Source: Batillaria attramentaria (lineage: Eukaryota; Mollusca; Gastropoda; Batillariidae). From it: DNA of 64,000 nucleotides. The stretch spans positions 1,894,501-1,958,500 of the forward strand of contig JACVVK020000061.1 of assembly GCA_018292915.2 (NCBI GenBank). The letters are read 5' to 3'. The translations under genes were made by a program, and so were the position numbers. Below the pieces are notes generated by a model. The model searched no databases, was not told the DNA's origin, and saw only the letters and a program-made list of their open reading frames with translations. Shown one piece after another: positions 23,376-34,091 of the stretch (the first letter of the stretch is position 1; each line of letters begins with the position of its first letter).

Positions 23376-23910
23376 CTCTCCTGTCAAAGAAGTGTCCGTA
23401 TTGCACTAGTACTTGATAAATCGTGTACTTCGGTCAACCTCAGGGTTGATTTGCGTCTTGAATCAAAATACTCCTGGCTAAACCAAAGCCCGGTCCTCTG
23501 GAACAGCCTCCCCCAGGAAATACGGCACAGTCAATCTGCCCAGTCCTTCAAACACGCCCTTAAAACGCATCTGTTCACATCAGCCTTCACATAAATGATT
23601 CAGCCCGTTCCCATCACCAACCCGTTGTCTTTGCAGTGTGTATGATGGATGTAGGTGTGTATCGGCTGTTGGTATGTATGTAGGTGTCAGTGCTTGTTTG
23701 TATGACTGACTGTATGTCTGACTATATGTATGTAGTGTATGTATCTATGTATGTACGCTTTTATTCGCATTTATTTAGTTGATTATTTATCTATTACTCA
23801 GTTATGTGTTTATTTATCACCTTTTGTATACATTTGTAAAGCGCCTAGAGCCCCGGCTCCGGAGATTAGGCGCTATAGAAATCCTCATTGTTATTATTAT
23901 TATTAAACAA
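23376..23910 (+). pseudogene. LINE 3' end remnant with GCGCTATAGAAAT tail
   Basis: The plus-strand frame to 23594 ends with SPVLWNSLPQEIRHSQSAQS and FKHALKTHLF, the usual end of a non-LTR polymerase. The 3' UTR finishes with GTAAAGCGCCTAGAG, GGCGCTATAGAAAT and TTATTATTATTA, the tail type also seen on SINE-A. Only the last 70 or so codons remain. Confidence 0.75.
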
Positions 23911-24239
23911 GAGCTCGATAGAGAATGATAGCTAATTCTGGCAGTATAGACGCACACGAGCGTAGCCTACAACTGTGTGTGCGTCTCCGTATTGACAATA
24001 CACTGTCTGTGCTGTATGAATAGATTCTACAAGCACATTACGCGACGGTATAAATAGTACTAGAGAATCGATCGCAGCTGACTCCAATGCGGCTCGGTTT
24101 GTGTGCTTGGATTCTTCTGCTAGTGTTACGAAGAGTTTGATGTATGATACCGGTTTACCCTGGCAACCGGGCTGCTCATAGAGGGTTTCTCTCCGGGTTA
24201 TCCGACTTTCCTAAAAATAAATAGGTAGGTTGGTTGATA

Positions 24240-24310
24240 GGTAGGTTGGGTGGCGCTGCACCGCGACGACGCGCTTCTCCAGGGGGAAGCAGCCCGAAGG
24301 GAGAATGAAA
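24240..24310 (+). repeat. Body fragment of the 5S-derived SINE
   Basis: GGGTGGCGCTGCACCGCGAC, GACGCGCTTCTCC and GGGGGAAGCAGCCCG match the body of the element at 12620-13058. Confidence 0.6.
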
Positions 24311-24507
24311 GTAGAACGTGTTACGAAGAGTAACAGGTTGGTATGTGTGTCAGTGTGTCTTATCTTGACATGTCCTTGTAACAGCTTGCGGTGAACTCAG
24401 TAAAGTGGTCTGCTGCATATGACGGGCTCCCTTATACAGTCGGCTTTTCATGTCTTCAGTTTTATGGATACCATAAAATTTACAACAATATTGAATGACA
24501 TCACTCC

Positions 24508-24868
24508 TTGCGCAACGTCCTGTGGTATGTGGTACAGCCTGGTACTCTCCCTCTGTACCTGTCTGCAATGTTTACAACCTACCAGCCATCTCGCACTCTC
24601 CGTTCATCGTCAGAAAAACTGGTAAAGGTTCCAAGAACAACTCTGAAGTCAGCTGGCGGTCGTTCATTTTCTTACGCCGCCCCCTCCGTCTGGAACGCTT
24701 TACCTGTCACCATTAGGGATCTTTCCACGCTGACTCAATTTAAAGCCCATTAAAAACCTACCTCTTTAGGCAAGCTTAGAGAGAGAGAGAGAGCGCAAAG
24801 AGTGTTTCGTAGAAAACAGATAGGCGCTATATAAACTGTATTCATTATTATTATTATTATTTACAAGA
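24508..24868 (+). pseudogene. LINE 3' end remnant, second family
   Basis: The frame 24508-24753 reads PSRTLRSSSEKLVKVPRT and FSYAAPSVWNALPVTIRDLS, then LTQFKAH before a stop. It continues into GGCGCTATATAAACTGTATT and an ATT run. It is a truncated LINE C-terminus with an early stop, and its sequence differs from the copy at 23376, so a different element is represented. Confidence 0.75.
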
Positions 24869-25212
24869 TGTGATTGAATGACTATGAGACATGATGAAAT
24901 GGATCGAATGAAGGCAACGCCTACAAAGACAAACAAACAGCCGTCTCGCTATAACGATACCATGGCCATGTGACTTGGCCTGGCTGCGTACAAATTTATA
25001 AACCTTGATAGCTCATACTCGGCACTAGCTGCCATATGTTAAAAAAAAAAAAAAAGTGAAGCTGCACAGGAGACCTTCGCGCATGCGCTGTGGGGTATTA
25101 GCGTCGCGCAAGGCCTGATGGGATCCGGGATATTTGACATGCCGACGTGTACAATCTGTCAGTGTTTGCTCTTTGTAGCGTTCGCAACTTTTCCATCCCC
25201 CGGGGGCCCAAC

Positions 25213-25500
25213 CACAGACGTATAGAGATAGACGCACCGCGGTGCCGGAAAAGTGACGCCGCCGCGCGCCATGTTGCTAGTACCTGGAAGTGCCAGCTGT
25301 TTACATAGCGCGCATAGCATTGGTCCGTTTTATCTCACGTCACATTTCTGATGACGTCTTTCTAAAGAACTTTGTATTTCGAACGAGGCGTCCTATACAC
25401 AGAGCCTCTGAGTTCTGGTATTAGTAAGATGGCCGCGATAGCGACACTCGCAAGCAGCGGTGGCAGCGTGCGGCGGTGCGTCTATCTCTTTATGTCTGTG
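25213..25500. mobile_element. hAT-type MITE with perfect 8-bp target duplication
   Basis: The 288-bp element has near-perfect terminal inverted repeats of about 28 bp (CACAGACGTATAGAGATAGA at the left; the right end is complementary to it with two or three changes). It is flanked on both sides by GGCCCAAC (25205-25212 and 25501-25508). An 8-bp duplication is the hallmark of hAT elements. The inside is CpG-rich and carries ATGGCCGCG and, on the other strand, ACATGGCGCG. Confidence 0.9.
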
Positions 25501-25508
25501 GGCCCAAC

Positions 25509-27153
25509 CAATATCAGTTTAATCTAGCCTCAGGAAGTTGACGTCATAGTTGATATAGGTTTTTTTATGCCTATAGTTGTCTGGTGCAGGCAAGACAAAA
25601 ATGGCGCTTTATTGGTAAGGTGACATGTAGGGTTTAGTAAAAGTAAAAGCATCAAGCATGTGATACATGCAGTTAGTATGTTATTTGCATGCTGTAATTA
25701 ATGCAGGTGAGCAAATATTGTCTTTCTGCTTTTGCAGTCGAACAGTAATAATAATGACAAAAATGATAATGATAATTAAAATTATGATAAATAGTTCTTA
25801 TTTAGCACAGCTCTCACAAAAAGAAATGAGTTCGCTGCACTACACGCTTCCCCCTCCCCTCCCCTCCACCACCCCTTCCCCCAAACACATACACATGAGA
25901 ATATCTTTCATTCCTTCACGTACTGTTCAAACTATTACCGATACAGCTTATGCCATGACGGGTACCGTGATACGCTCTAAGCCCTGGGTGTTAGCAGTTG
26001 GTTTGTTTTTCAGAAACCAGGACAGATAAGAGCAATCAACTGAAAGATAGAACGAGAGCACTGTGTACCCGTTTACATTCGTGTCAGTAGCCGCGTGTAC
26101 ACTGAGTTTTGCATACTGTAATGCGCCGAGTACTTGGCGACTTATCGGCTGAAGAGTGTATATTGAGCAGACTGACTGACTGATACGTATAGGCCGCATC
26201 AGTCACATCAGCGCGAACAAGACGTGTTCTGTATTAAATTTTGGTCATTAGGCTAACCCTGAATAAGGAAATCGATTGTACGTAGCCCTACAGGAAGATA
26301 TCATATTAGATCATTGAGGTCACTGACTGAACTGGACCACTGAAACAAAGTCAGTTTAGCAAAGGCTGGGATTGAAAAACTGAACGTGAGAAAGTGAGAA
26401 GAGACCGACTCGCTTTCAGATAACTGGTCGATTGTTGAATCTGAAATTATAGCTGAATTCTAGGAATTGCTAAAGGAAAACTAGAATGCGTCTATCGCTG
26501 AAGTCAGGCTTCAACTGAGGGAATTATTGTCACGGGAACGAGTCACAGTGTAGCGGCGGGCAATACTACACGAATCATTTTCGGAAACGGGAAGTGAACT
26601 GACTGAGGCTGTATTAAGCTATAGGGAAAGTTTGTGCCTATTTCTGTCACAGCGCTACGCATCTCATATCAGGATGATTTGTGCGGGATTAGCGAATTAG
26701 CCAATGAAGTGTGGAAGGAAAACCGGCCGCGCATGCACATAAATTCAGTTCTAAAATAGTGACAGCGATGCAAGTTGGTGCTGTCCCTACTTCGGAAATC
26801 ACTGTTGTACTACTGGATATTCCTGACAAATTCCGGACAAACATTGACTGAGGTTGACTATTTCATAATATTTATAAAACTTACCCACAAGAGGAGATTG
26901 GCTACACGCAACGATTACGTAACGGGCAACTGAGAAATTTGTAAACTGAAAGTTCACGACATGACGAGCAATGTTTACAAAAACGTCGAGACAGACAGCA
27001 TTTCAAGCATTTATCGACTCGAGTTTGATCAAACAGCACCATAGGCTGACAACCTATAGACACTGAGAGTCTAGTTTCAAAAACAGCTTGCGAACTCTTT
27101 GAGACTTCACTTTGTGGATTAGTTACGAACTTTGAGTTTGCGAGAAGGCAAAT
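25509..27153. other. Upstream region of the first membrane-protein gene
   Basis: I see no coding homology and few repeats. Some of it must be promoter and 5' UTR for the gene at 27154. I cannot place a TATA box or transcription start with confidence. Confidence 0.35.
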
Positions 27154-27567
27154 ATGAGTAGCTCACAGTCTATCTATCCGTCTGTAGGCGGCTCTCGGCC
27201 TTACGAAGTGATACCTTCCGTTAGATACTCATCTGCAGACGACAGTTCAACATGCGAAATTGTGGCAGCTAGTGACACTTTGCCCTCCCTTCCTTCAGAC
27301 AGGAACCAGCTGAAAGAAATGGCGGAAGCCAACAAAAGACTTCGATGTAGAAGCAAACGGCTGTTGGGGATACTAATCGCCATGGTCGCTCTGCTGGTTG
27401 TGACGGGCATCCCCGTGTACATGAAGATGGAACCGTGGATAAAGACGGTGCTGAGAGACATCTTTGGGCAGGGGCCGGCCTCGGAAGCGCAGCCAATCAG
27501 CGGTTTGAGTGCATGTGGACATGGCGGAGGAGGATCCATCGGGGAGTGTGCCAAAGTGATCAACCAG
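27154..27567 (+). CDS. First exon of a type II transmembrane protein
   Basis: ATG at 27154 opens 138 codons that run to a clear 5' splice site, CAG|GTGAGC, at 27567/27568 (phase 0). Residues 1-69 are polar and end in a basic cluster (RLRCRSKR). Residues 70-90 are hydrophobic (LLGILIAMVALLVVTGIPVY), so the predicted topology is a cytoplasmic N-terminus and an extracellular C-terminus. Residues 91-138 form the beginning of a stalk with a Gly-rich patch and two Cys. Beyond the donor the frame enters poly-T. Layout and orientation match the gene at 50724, suggesting related genes, possibly TNF-like ligands. No later exons were found. I do not recognise the N-terminal sequence. Confidence 0.6.
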
Positions 27568-27787
27568 GTGAGCTTTTTTTTTTTTTTTTTTTTTTTTTTC
27601 CTTTTTCTGTTTTTTCTTTTTTCTTTCTGTTGCTGTTTTTGTCGTGGTGTTGCAGTTTTTGTCATTTTTTTTAAAATCTGAAAATAGCTGAAACACAACT
27701 AACAAAGGCAAATCAGGCGAGTACCATGCAGACATCGGGAAGAACATTGTAAACATGGCAATAATTATCTCTTAAGAGCGCAAGCAC

Positions 27788-28170
27788 GACCATCCCCCGA
27801 CCACTATATGATAAGACTCGTTAAAAAGAAACAGCCACTGCACAGTCGCGGTTTTGTAACCGGGAGTTCGAGAAATTAGCATGAAGGTGCAGCGTCTCCT
27901 GCATGTCCTTGGTTTATACGTAGACCAGTTTGCATCCTTTGTCCAACGTCACTTTTTTTTTTTTCATGTAGTGCAGGCACACTCAGCCGCGAATTAGTCT
28001 TTGTGGTAAAAACTTACTCACTCACTCGCACAGTCGCGGCCACCTCAAGCCACTATTCCACAAGGCGTGGGCCTTCCTGCTCGGCCCGAGACCCCTGCAG
28101 ATTGCATAATAGTGGCTTGAAGTGGCTTCTAGTGATATGAAGATATAGAGCGCGATTTTGGCATGGGCTT
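27788..28170. repeat. Dispersed repeat interrupted by a SINE-B
   Basis: The parts before 27852 and after 28027 together match 51735-51960 (CTATATGATAAGACT-GTTAA, GGCCCGAGAC, GTGGCTTCTAGTGAT). The copy at 51735 is uninterrupted, which gives the pre-insertion state. Confidence 0.75.
27852..28027 (+). repeat. SINE-B, complete, with 12-bp target duplication
   Basis: Flanked by GCACAGTCGCGG at 27840-27851 and again at 28028-28039. It starts TTTTGTAACCGGGAGTTCGA and ends in ACTC repeats, so this copy defines both ends of the SINE-B family (about 176 bp). Confidence 0.85.
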
Positions 28171-28683
28171 TCAAGAGTTATATTGTACAAAGAATCTGAG
28201 AAGGCACAACTCAAAGTGCGCGAACTTCGTCATGTCTGGATTGTGTCTGGCGCCCCACTCAGCAAGTCAAAATTTATTCTCCGCACGTGATACACACCGG
28301 ATATTGATACTTGTTTATGTGTATCACATGCTGAAAAAATTGTGTATTCTAAAACAGGAACAGCGAAGTTCTCTGAGTACACGCCTGTGTGCACTGGCAC
28401 GAAAACTGCCACAGAAGCGAGAAGGTCTATTTTCGGAGTTCCAAGATTTCACTGACGCCTCGATATGTCTAGAGGTTATCGATGCTCGTTGGCTGAGTCC
28501 GCCAGAATTCCCTGTTTTCGCGAAACTGTGACGTGTACGCCATACCCTCTCTGCGGGGCTATTTCCGAAACGCAGCTGGCGAGCCGCCATACACATGGTT
28601 TTGGAATGTCGGGGTAGTTTCTGTCTTCTTTGCTGCTAGCTCTCGGCGATTGGGAGAAAGAAGAAAACACAAACGCAAAGAAG
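28171..28683. other. No gene seen
   Basis: An open frame (28163-28531) has no recognisable content. The stretch GTGATACAC...GTGTATCAC near 28290-28330 is an inverted repeat, so this may be another mobile element. Confidence 0.35.
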
Positions 28684-29467
28684 CCCCATGGGCTCGCCTT
28701 CACGCGGCGGGGCTGATTTCGCCAAGCTTGCCCACCCCTTTTACTCTTTCTTTACTCTTATTTCTGGCTCCCTCGGTCCATTCACCTGTCGTTTGCTCTC
28801 TTAAAGTCTCCTCCGGGGGGAGGTCAGTAAGCGGGTGTCTGCTGACCCTTGGTCCAGTGAGCATCTGAGGGTCATTTCTGAAGGCCGACTTCACTGGATT
28901 CCCCCCACCTGGTCTTCACCCTGACGGGCTTTGTTCGCTGCGCCCTGTTGGTGCGGCTGAACACCTATCATGTTGAAGACCTTCACAACGCACCCCTCTC
29001 TGGTGCGTTGTTTTCCCAAACCGTCTCACGGCGGGGATGTTCCGTGTTGGAGCGGTCTATTCTCCAACTGCATCCCAGGCATGTGTTGGAGCGGTCTATT
29101 CTCCAACTGCCTCCCAGGCATGTTGTCTTCATTGGCAACTAAGGAATTTTCCTTCCTGCCTCTCTGTCTATCCCTCACCAGCCCATTCGCCTGTCTCTTT
29201 CTCTTGAAAACCTCCCGAATTTAGCCGCCCTGTCCTTCCTCTTATCTCTCAGCTGATTTCTAAGTTCGACCCTTTCATCTATATTTCTTCTTTTTAACCT
29301 CTCACTCACGTCTGCACTACCAGTGGTTAGGAATAAGTGATGTTGGGCATATGCTGCGAACTGGTTTATTGCGCCTAGGAGATGATAAGTTGCAATATTT
29401 GCTGTATATGCGCTTAGTATTTATCTTAGTTTACCCAGTTGAAATTATTTGTTTTCTACGCTTCTTT
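28684..29467 (+). repeat. Dispersed repeat of about 760 bp, copy 2
   Basis: Matches 17524-18282 nearly base for base. It has an extra direct duplication of about 39 bp (GTGTTGGAGCGGTCTATTCT...) at 29043-29121. Confidence 0.75.
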
Positions 29468-29662
29468 GTAACCGGGAGTTCGATAAATTAGCATGAAGGT
29501 GCAGCGTCGCCGGCATGTTCTAGGTTTATATTGTCCCGTAGACCAGTTTGCATCCTTTGTCCAACGTAACATTTTTTGTTGTTTCTTTTTCATGGAGTGC
29601 AAGCACACTCAGCCGCGAATTAGTCTTTGTGGCTTGCGCGGCTTTAAGCCCTAAAAACTCAC

Positions 29663-29665
<3 letters not shown>
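29468..29665 (+). repeat. SINE-B copy
   Basis: Begins GTAACCGGGAGTTCGATAAA and ends GCGCGGCTTTAAGCCCTAAA plus ACTCACTC, running into a CT/CA microsatellite. Confidence 0.7.
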
Positions 29666-29720
<55 letters not shown>

Positions 29721-29735
29721 TGACACCCCCCCCCC

Positions 29736-29768
<33 letters not shown>
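29666..29768. repeat. (CT)n and (CA)n microsatellite
   Basis: A CT run, then CA with a C-rich interruption at about 29721-29737. Confidence 0.95.
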
Positions 29769-29771
<3 letters not shown>

Positions 29772-29928
29772 CGGACTCGCGCTCGTGCGCAGTAAATGAA
29801 CATGGAGAGATTTCATAAAATGTCTGTATTAAAAATGATACCACTAGTTATCTTACCGATAAATATCCGTCGTAACACTAGTCAAAGAACATGCAAGCAG
29901 CGTAGACTGAGGAAACGGTTTCACTTAC

Positions 29929-29994
29929 CGTATGCGTGTAGTTAGCGGACTCCAGCAGGCTGCAGCTCTCCTGTCCACTTGTCGCCGACACCAT
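29929..29994 (-). CDS. Candidate first coding exon of a minus-strand gene
   Basis: On the minus strand, cgagcccATGG (a fair start context) opens 22 codons, MVSATSGQESCSLLESANYT followed by His-Thr. They end at a consensus donor, ACG|GTAAGT, in phase 0. The nuclease exon of copy A (starting at 16549 on the same strand) begins in phase 0, so this could be its missing 5' exon 13 kb upstream. That link is speculative. It could equally belong to another gene or be chance. Confidence 0.25.
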
Positions 29995-30563
29995 GGGCTC
30001 GTATAGAGAGGCACACACGTAGCAGGCAAAATGTCAGACTGACCATGTTCGCTCGTAATCTTCCACTTCTCCAGATTCGGTCAGCAACACATGCGAGGCC
30101 ACATCCTGTACGTGGCACCTAAATTTTTCTGTGAATCTTGAAGGCTATCCGTGTAGGAAGAACAGCCACTTATGTTAATTAATGCTCTTCTGACGTAAAA
30201 TGCTCTTGCTGCACGTCCTTCGATCAAAATCTCCACAAGAAGGAATTTCCGAACACTATTTATAACTCTGGCATTGTGGTTTAGAAGGTATTGCCTAGAA
30301 GGCTTGGTCGGTCAGAATCTAGCCTCATTTCGGAGTGACGACATCTGCATAAGTGAAACCTCAAATTCTTGTCTGCATCTTCTACTGCCTTATCTTGTTG
30401 GTGATTTCAATTCAAAGAAGAGAAACATGAACACAGATTAAAACTCTTACGTTTTGATGACATTTTCCCATGATTTTGTCGTGCAAGCACTACTTCATTC
30501 CACAAAATTGCGAGAGAGGACAAAGCACAACTCGTATGTGGTAAAGCCCCCGTTTATTACGGT

Positions 30564-30567
<4 letters not shown>
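29995..30567. other. No gene seen
   Basis: Unique sequence upstream of the candidate minus-strand exon. It would hold the promoter if that exon is real. Confidence 0.35.
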
Positions 30568-30656
<89 letters not shown>

Positions 30657-30690
30657 CAAAATGTCAGTACTGGGGCAAACCGGCAAAAAC

Positions 30691-30761
<71 letters not shown>
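30568..30761. repeat. Two (CA)n blocks around a duplicated unique piece
   Basis: Two CA runs (30568-30657 and about 30688-30761) are each followed by AATGTCAGTA-TGGGGC-AACCGGCAAAAA, so the CA block plus about 30 bases of flank was duplicated in tandem. Confidence 0.9.
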
Positions 30762-30763
<2 letters not shown>

Positions 30764-31307
30764 GTCAGTATTGGGGCGAACCGGCAAAAAAACAACAACT
30801 GTTGTCTGGTACACAATACAGGTTAGGTACACAGGCCACGTCAGGGCTGAGGTATATTTTTCGGGCTCGCCCCTGACCTAACTATGTCGTAGCGTTTATA
30901 ATCGTGAAGCTCATTACTGAAGAATCCTACATCAATACTCTTCTGCAACGGCCAAGCAGTCACCTACACTATACACTGTCGCCGGTCTTCTTCACTATCC
31001 TTTTTTAAGTTTTGGTTTTAGTTTAAACAACAATGTAGAAATATGATACACTTTGCATTGATAAGATTTCAAGGTACTGACTTTCAAGGATGCGTTATGC
31101 GTCTGAAGAACTGACAACCCTGCCTGTTCCCTCTGTGATTTTGTCAAACTCTGACAAGGATGCACTGAAGCGTGTGTGAGCCCTATGTCGTGTAATGACG
31201 GAAATTAACACTCAGCTAGCATCCGGTTTCTGAGTTCATACTCGGCTCGAACGTTAAATGTGACTGTAGGCACGGGTTTAAAACGTCTGAGCCATTTGTT
31301 ACGCATA
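30762..31307. other. No gene seen
   Basis: Unique sequence without coding content that I can recognise. Confidence 0.35.
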
Positions 31308-31547
31308 ATAAACTAGTGTCCAAAAGAAACGATACCAAGGGTTGGCAAGGACATACAATAAAAGCAGAACAATACAGAAATTTCAGAGTGGTATATTTCA
31401 TTAGCATACGTTTCCGGTATTCCCGAGCGCAGACGCTGTATTTGGGACGTGGGATACGTAAACCTATGTTTTTAGGCCTCGGGGATCACTTTGCACAAAA
31501 ACATTCTGACAACAGTGTGGTATCGTTTCTTTTGGACACTAGTTTAG
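31308..31547. mobile_element. MITE of about 240 bp with 28-bp inverted termini
   Basis: The left end AACTAGTGTCCAAAAGAAAC plus GATACC is repeated as its exact complement at 31520-31545. TA dinucleotides flank both ends, consistent with a Tc1/mariner-type target. There is no ORF. Confidence 0.7.
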
Positions 31548-31673
31548 TAGCGCCGGGGAAAATAGGCCATAGAGCGTCCCTCGCTATCGTATCATTCCGC
31601 ACACATATCGTTTAAATTACAATCTAACGGTTGTAAAATTTATATAAAAATCGTCTGATTTCAAAACTATCTT

Positions 31674-31947
31674 TTTCTCCAGAGTAACGCTGCGCACTAA
31701 TTAGGAATTGTCTTTCAAAATTGTACGATTGCGGGGCCCTTCACTTGCATGGGAGAGAACTATTCATGAGAAGTCACAGTGGCAGTTTAGCCCCTTGTTC
31801 CTATTTCGACCAATCAGAAAACCGGAAAATTCTTTGCCGCGGACTTTAACAATGGCCGCGTCCATGTGTTGTGTGTATGGGGGGGGGGGGGTGTTCACTA
31901 CGCACCCTGCAGTACAAAGGCCTGTATGGCCGGCCGTACACACATCG
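31674..31947. repeat. 274-bp tandem duplication, unit 1
   Basis: Starts TTTCTCCAGAGTAACGCTGC. It includes a CCAAT-type box (GACCAATCAG), GGACTTTAACAATGGCCGCG and a G run. It is almost identical to unit 2. Confidence 0.9.
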
Positions 31948-32224
31948 TTTCTCCAGAGTAACGCTGCGCACTAATTAGGAACTGTCTTTCAAAAGTGTAC
32001 GATTGCGGGGCCCTTCACTTGCATGGGAGAGAACTATTCATGAGAAGTCACAGTGGCAGTTTAGCCCCTTGTTCCTATTTCGACCAATCAGAAAACCGGA
32101 AAATTCTTTGCCGCGGACTTCAACAATGGCCGCGTCCATGTGTTGTGTGTATGGGGGGGGGGGGGGGGGTGTTCACTACGCACCCTGCAATGCAAAGGCC
32201 TGTGCGGCCGGCCGTACACACATC
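31948..32224. repeat. 274-bp tandem duplication, unit 2
   Basis: Same sequence as 31674-31947 apart from a few substitutions and a longer G run. Its end (GGCCGGCCGTACACACATCG) also begins the foldback element that follows. Confidence 0.9.
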
Positions 32225-33235
32225 GTGGGTTGATTTGTTTCCTTGTTGTGGGTTAACATTTGTTGTGTGTGTTTCGGACTAGTTCAGTGCCGAACGCACT
32301 CGGTCAGTCCTCATCAGCGACCGAGTGCGTGATTGTGTATGCTTGTCAATGCAGGTCTCATAACTGAGTTCATTGCGTTGTGGACCCGTCTTGTTTGGGT
32401 TCTGAGTTTTTGATCATGTTTATCTGCCGTAGTAAGTCAGGTTCAATGCGCGACAGGTATGTGAAGAGTTTTGTTGATATTGTTGTCCTCTCCTCTTTCG
32501 TTTTTCGTTGTTCTTTGATTGAGGTTGGTTCACGTCGTTGGTTTTCTTGCCAGTGAGCCTGCTACATACGGTTTGTACGTACAGTAAATGCTTCTACTGG
32601 TTGTAGTCCGTCCAATGTTGAGATAGAGACTGCTAGGGAGAGGTCTATATGCGACCTGCAAGTTCTCTTGGTCAAGACTGAGCTCCAAGTGAGATGGCAG
32701 TCAGGATGTTCCCGAGGGTTGGGACTGGGTGTGGCTTCCCGGGTGGCGGGGGAGGGGTGGGGGGGGGGTGATGCGAGGCGTGTCGCGAGTGTAAGTCGCT
32801 CGCACGCTCGGTCATCCGTGGGCCCTGGTTTTTGCCGAGAGCAAAGCCTTGTGGTTGCGTAACGGGTTTTTATTTCCATGTACAAGAATAACACATGTGC
32901 TGTTGACTATTGGACTTTTTTTTCATTGGACTACAACCAGTAGAAGCATTTACTGCACGTACAAACCGTATGTAGCAGGCTCACTGGCAAGAAAACCACT
33001 GCAGATAAACATGATAAAAAAACCTCTGAAATCGGAACCCGCACAAGACGGGTCCACAACGCAATGAATGAGACCTGCATTGACAGGCATATACAATCAA
33101 AACGGTGGTCGCTGATGAGGACTGACCGAGTGCGTTCAGCAGTGACCTAGTCCGAAACACACACACCAAATGTTAACCCACAAAAAGGAAACAAGTCAAC
33201 CCACGGTGTGTGTACGGCCGGCCATACAGCAGAAC
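32212..33235. mobile_element. Foldback element of about 1 kb
   Basis: The left arm (32212-32612) and right arm (about 32930-33235) are reverse complements over long blocks. Examples are GCACTCGGTCAGTCCTCATC, TGTCAATGCAGGTCTCAT and TGGTTTTCTTGCCAGTGAGC. The left arm has an extra segment of about 90 bases. The central 300 bases are single copy. I saw no transposase. Confidence 0.8.
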
Positions 33236-33248
33236 CACCAACATCATC

Positions 33249-33251
<3 letters not shown>

Positions 33252-33313
<62 letters not shown>
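33252..33313. repeat. (GT)n microsatellite
   Basis: About 31 GT units just 3' of copy B. Confidence 0.97.
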
Positions 33314-33314
<1 letters not shown>

Positions 33315-33391
33315 TTTTTCCTGCAGTTGTTGCTAATACTAGTAATAGCTTCCATTTTGTTTCTTGCCCTTGGCAGGTCCCCACTACTGAT

Positions 33392-33811
33392 TCAGCCTAT
33401 CTGCACCAGTTTTGGAAACACGTTCCCGATTCTGTTCACAATATGCATGTCCCCAACAACAACGAGCTGGGAATTACACCTCGAGATGACGTCACACCAC
33501 GGATCCACGTAGCGAGGGTAGGTGGCGCCGATGTCGTGTGTCCCTATGACAACCACAACGGTACGTTTCAGTCCTAGAATGGACTCAACGTCTGCTACCT
33601 GGACTTCCGATTTCGTGGGGTGAGGGCGAGCCAGTTCCTTTACGGACGACGGGTCGTCTCTTGGGAGGGACTTTGTACGGGATGTTTTGTTGATTGAGGC
33701 CTTTGAGAAAACCCACTTTGGAGCTGCCGTCAGCAGACAGGTCAACGTAGCCAGAGATAGTAACTTCCCCCCATTTCAGAACGTCCCGCTCCGTCGGGTC
33801 TCCATGTTGAC
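33392..33811 (-). pseudogene. Nuclease-helicase copy B, last exon (motifs V and VI)
   Basis: The exon starts after a cgtgggcag acceptor and joins the Walker B exon in phase 1 (Ile-Gly). It reads QHGDPTERDVLKWGEVTISG and YVDLS. One net extra base near 33665-33680 then shifts the frame, after which SLPRDDPSSVKELARPHPTK continues into VQVADVES, GLKRTVVVVIGTHD (motif V-like) and YVDPWCDVISRCNSQLVVVG (motif VI-like) before TGA at 33392. Everything after the shift is conserved with copies A and C, so the indel is either recent or an assembly error. Confidence 0.75.
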
Positions 33812-33888
33812 CTGCCCACGGAAGAATAAGCATTACTTTTGTGATGTGTTGGGGTGACTGCACGCGTGCGTGTATGCGTGTGTGTGTT

Positions 33889-33919
<31 letters not shown>

Positions 33920-34091
33920 TCGTTTGTAGAATATACTAAGTATACTAACTGATTTGAAAATATTGGGTTATGCAGTCTGAGTTTTTGATTAATTTGAAAC
34001 CAAAAAATAAATAAATAAACTTCTGTAAGAAAGGATTTCTCCAAAAATAATTGCGTGTCCTTAATCTCCAGGCCAGGTGCGTGCTGCTCAC

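Noticed and set aside
28163..28531. 122-codon ORF downstream of the first membrane-protein exon
   Set aside because: It begins in a dispersed repeat and contains an inverted repeat; there is no acceptor in a suitable phase and no homology.
33742..34091. Continuation of the copy B Walker B frame beyond the exon
   Set aside because: The GTGAGC donor at 34091 in the family's phase, and the next exon's match to A and C, show that this part is intron.
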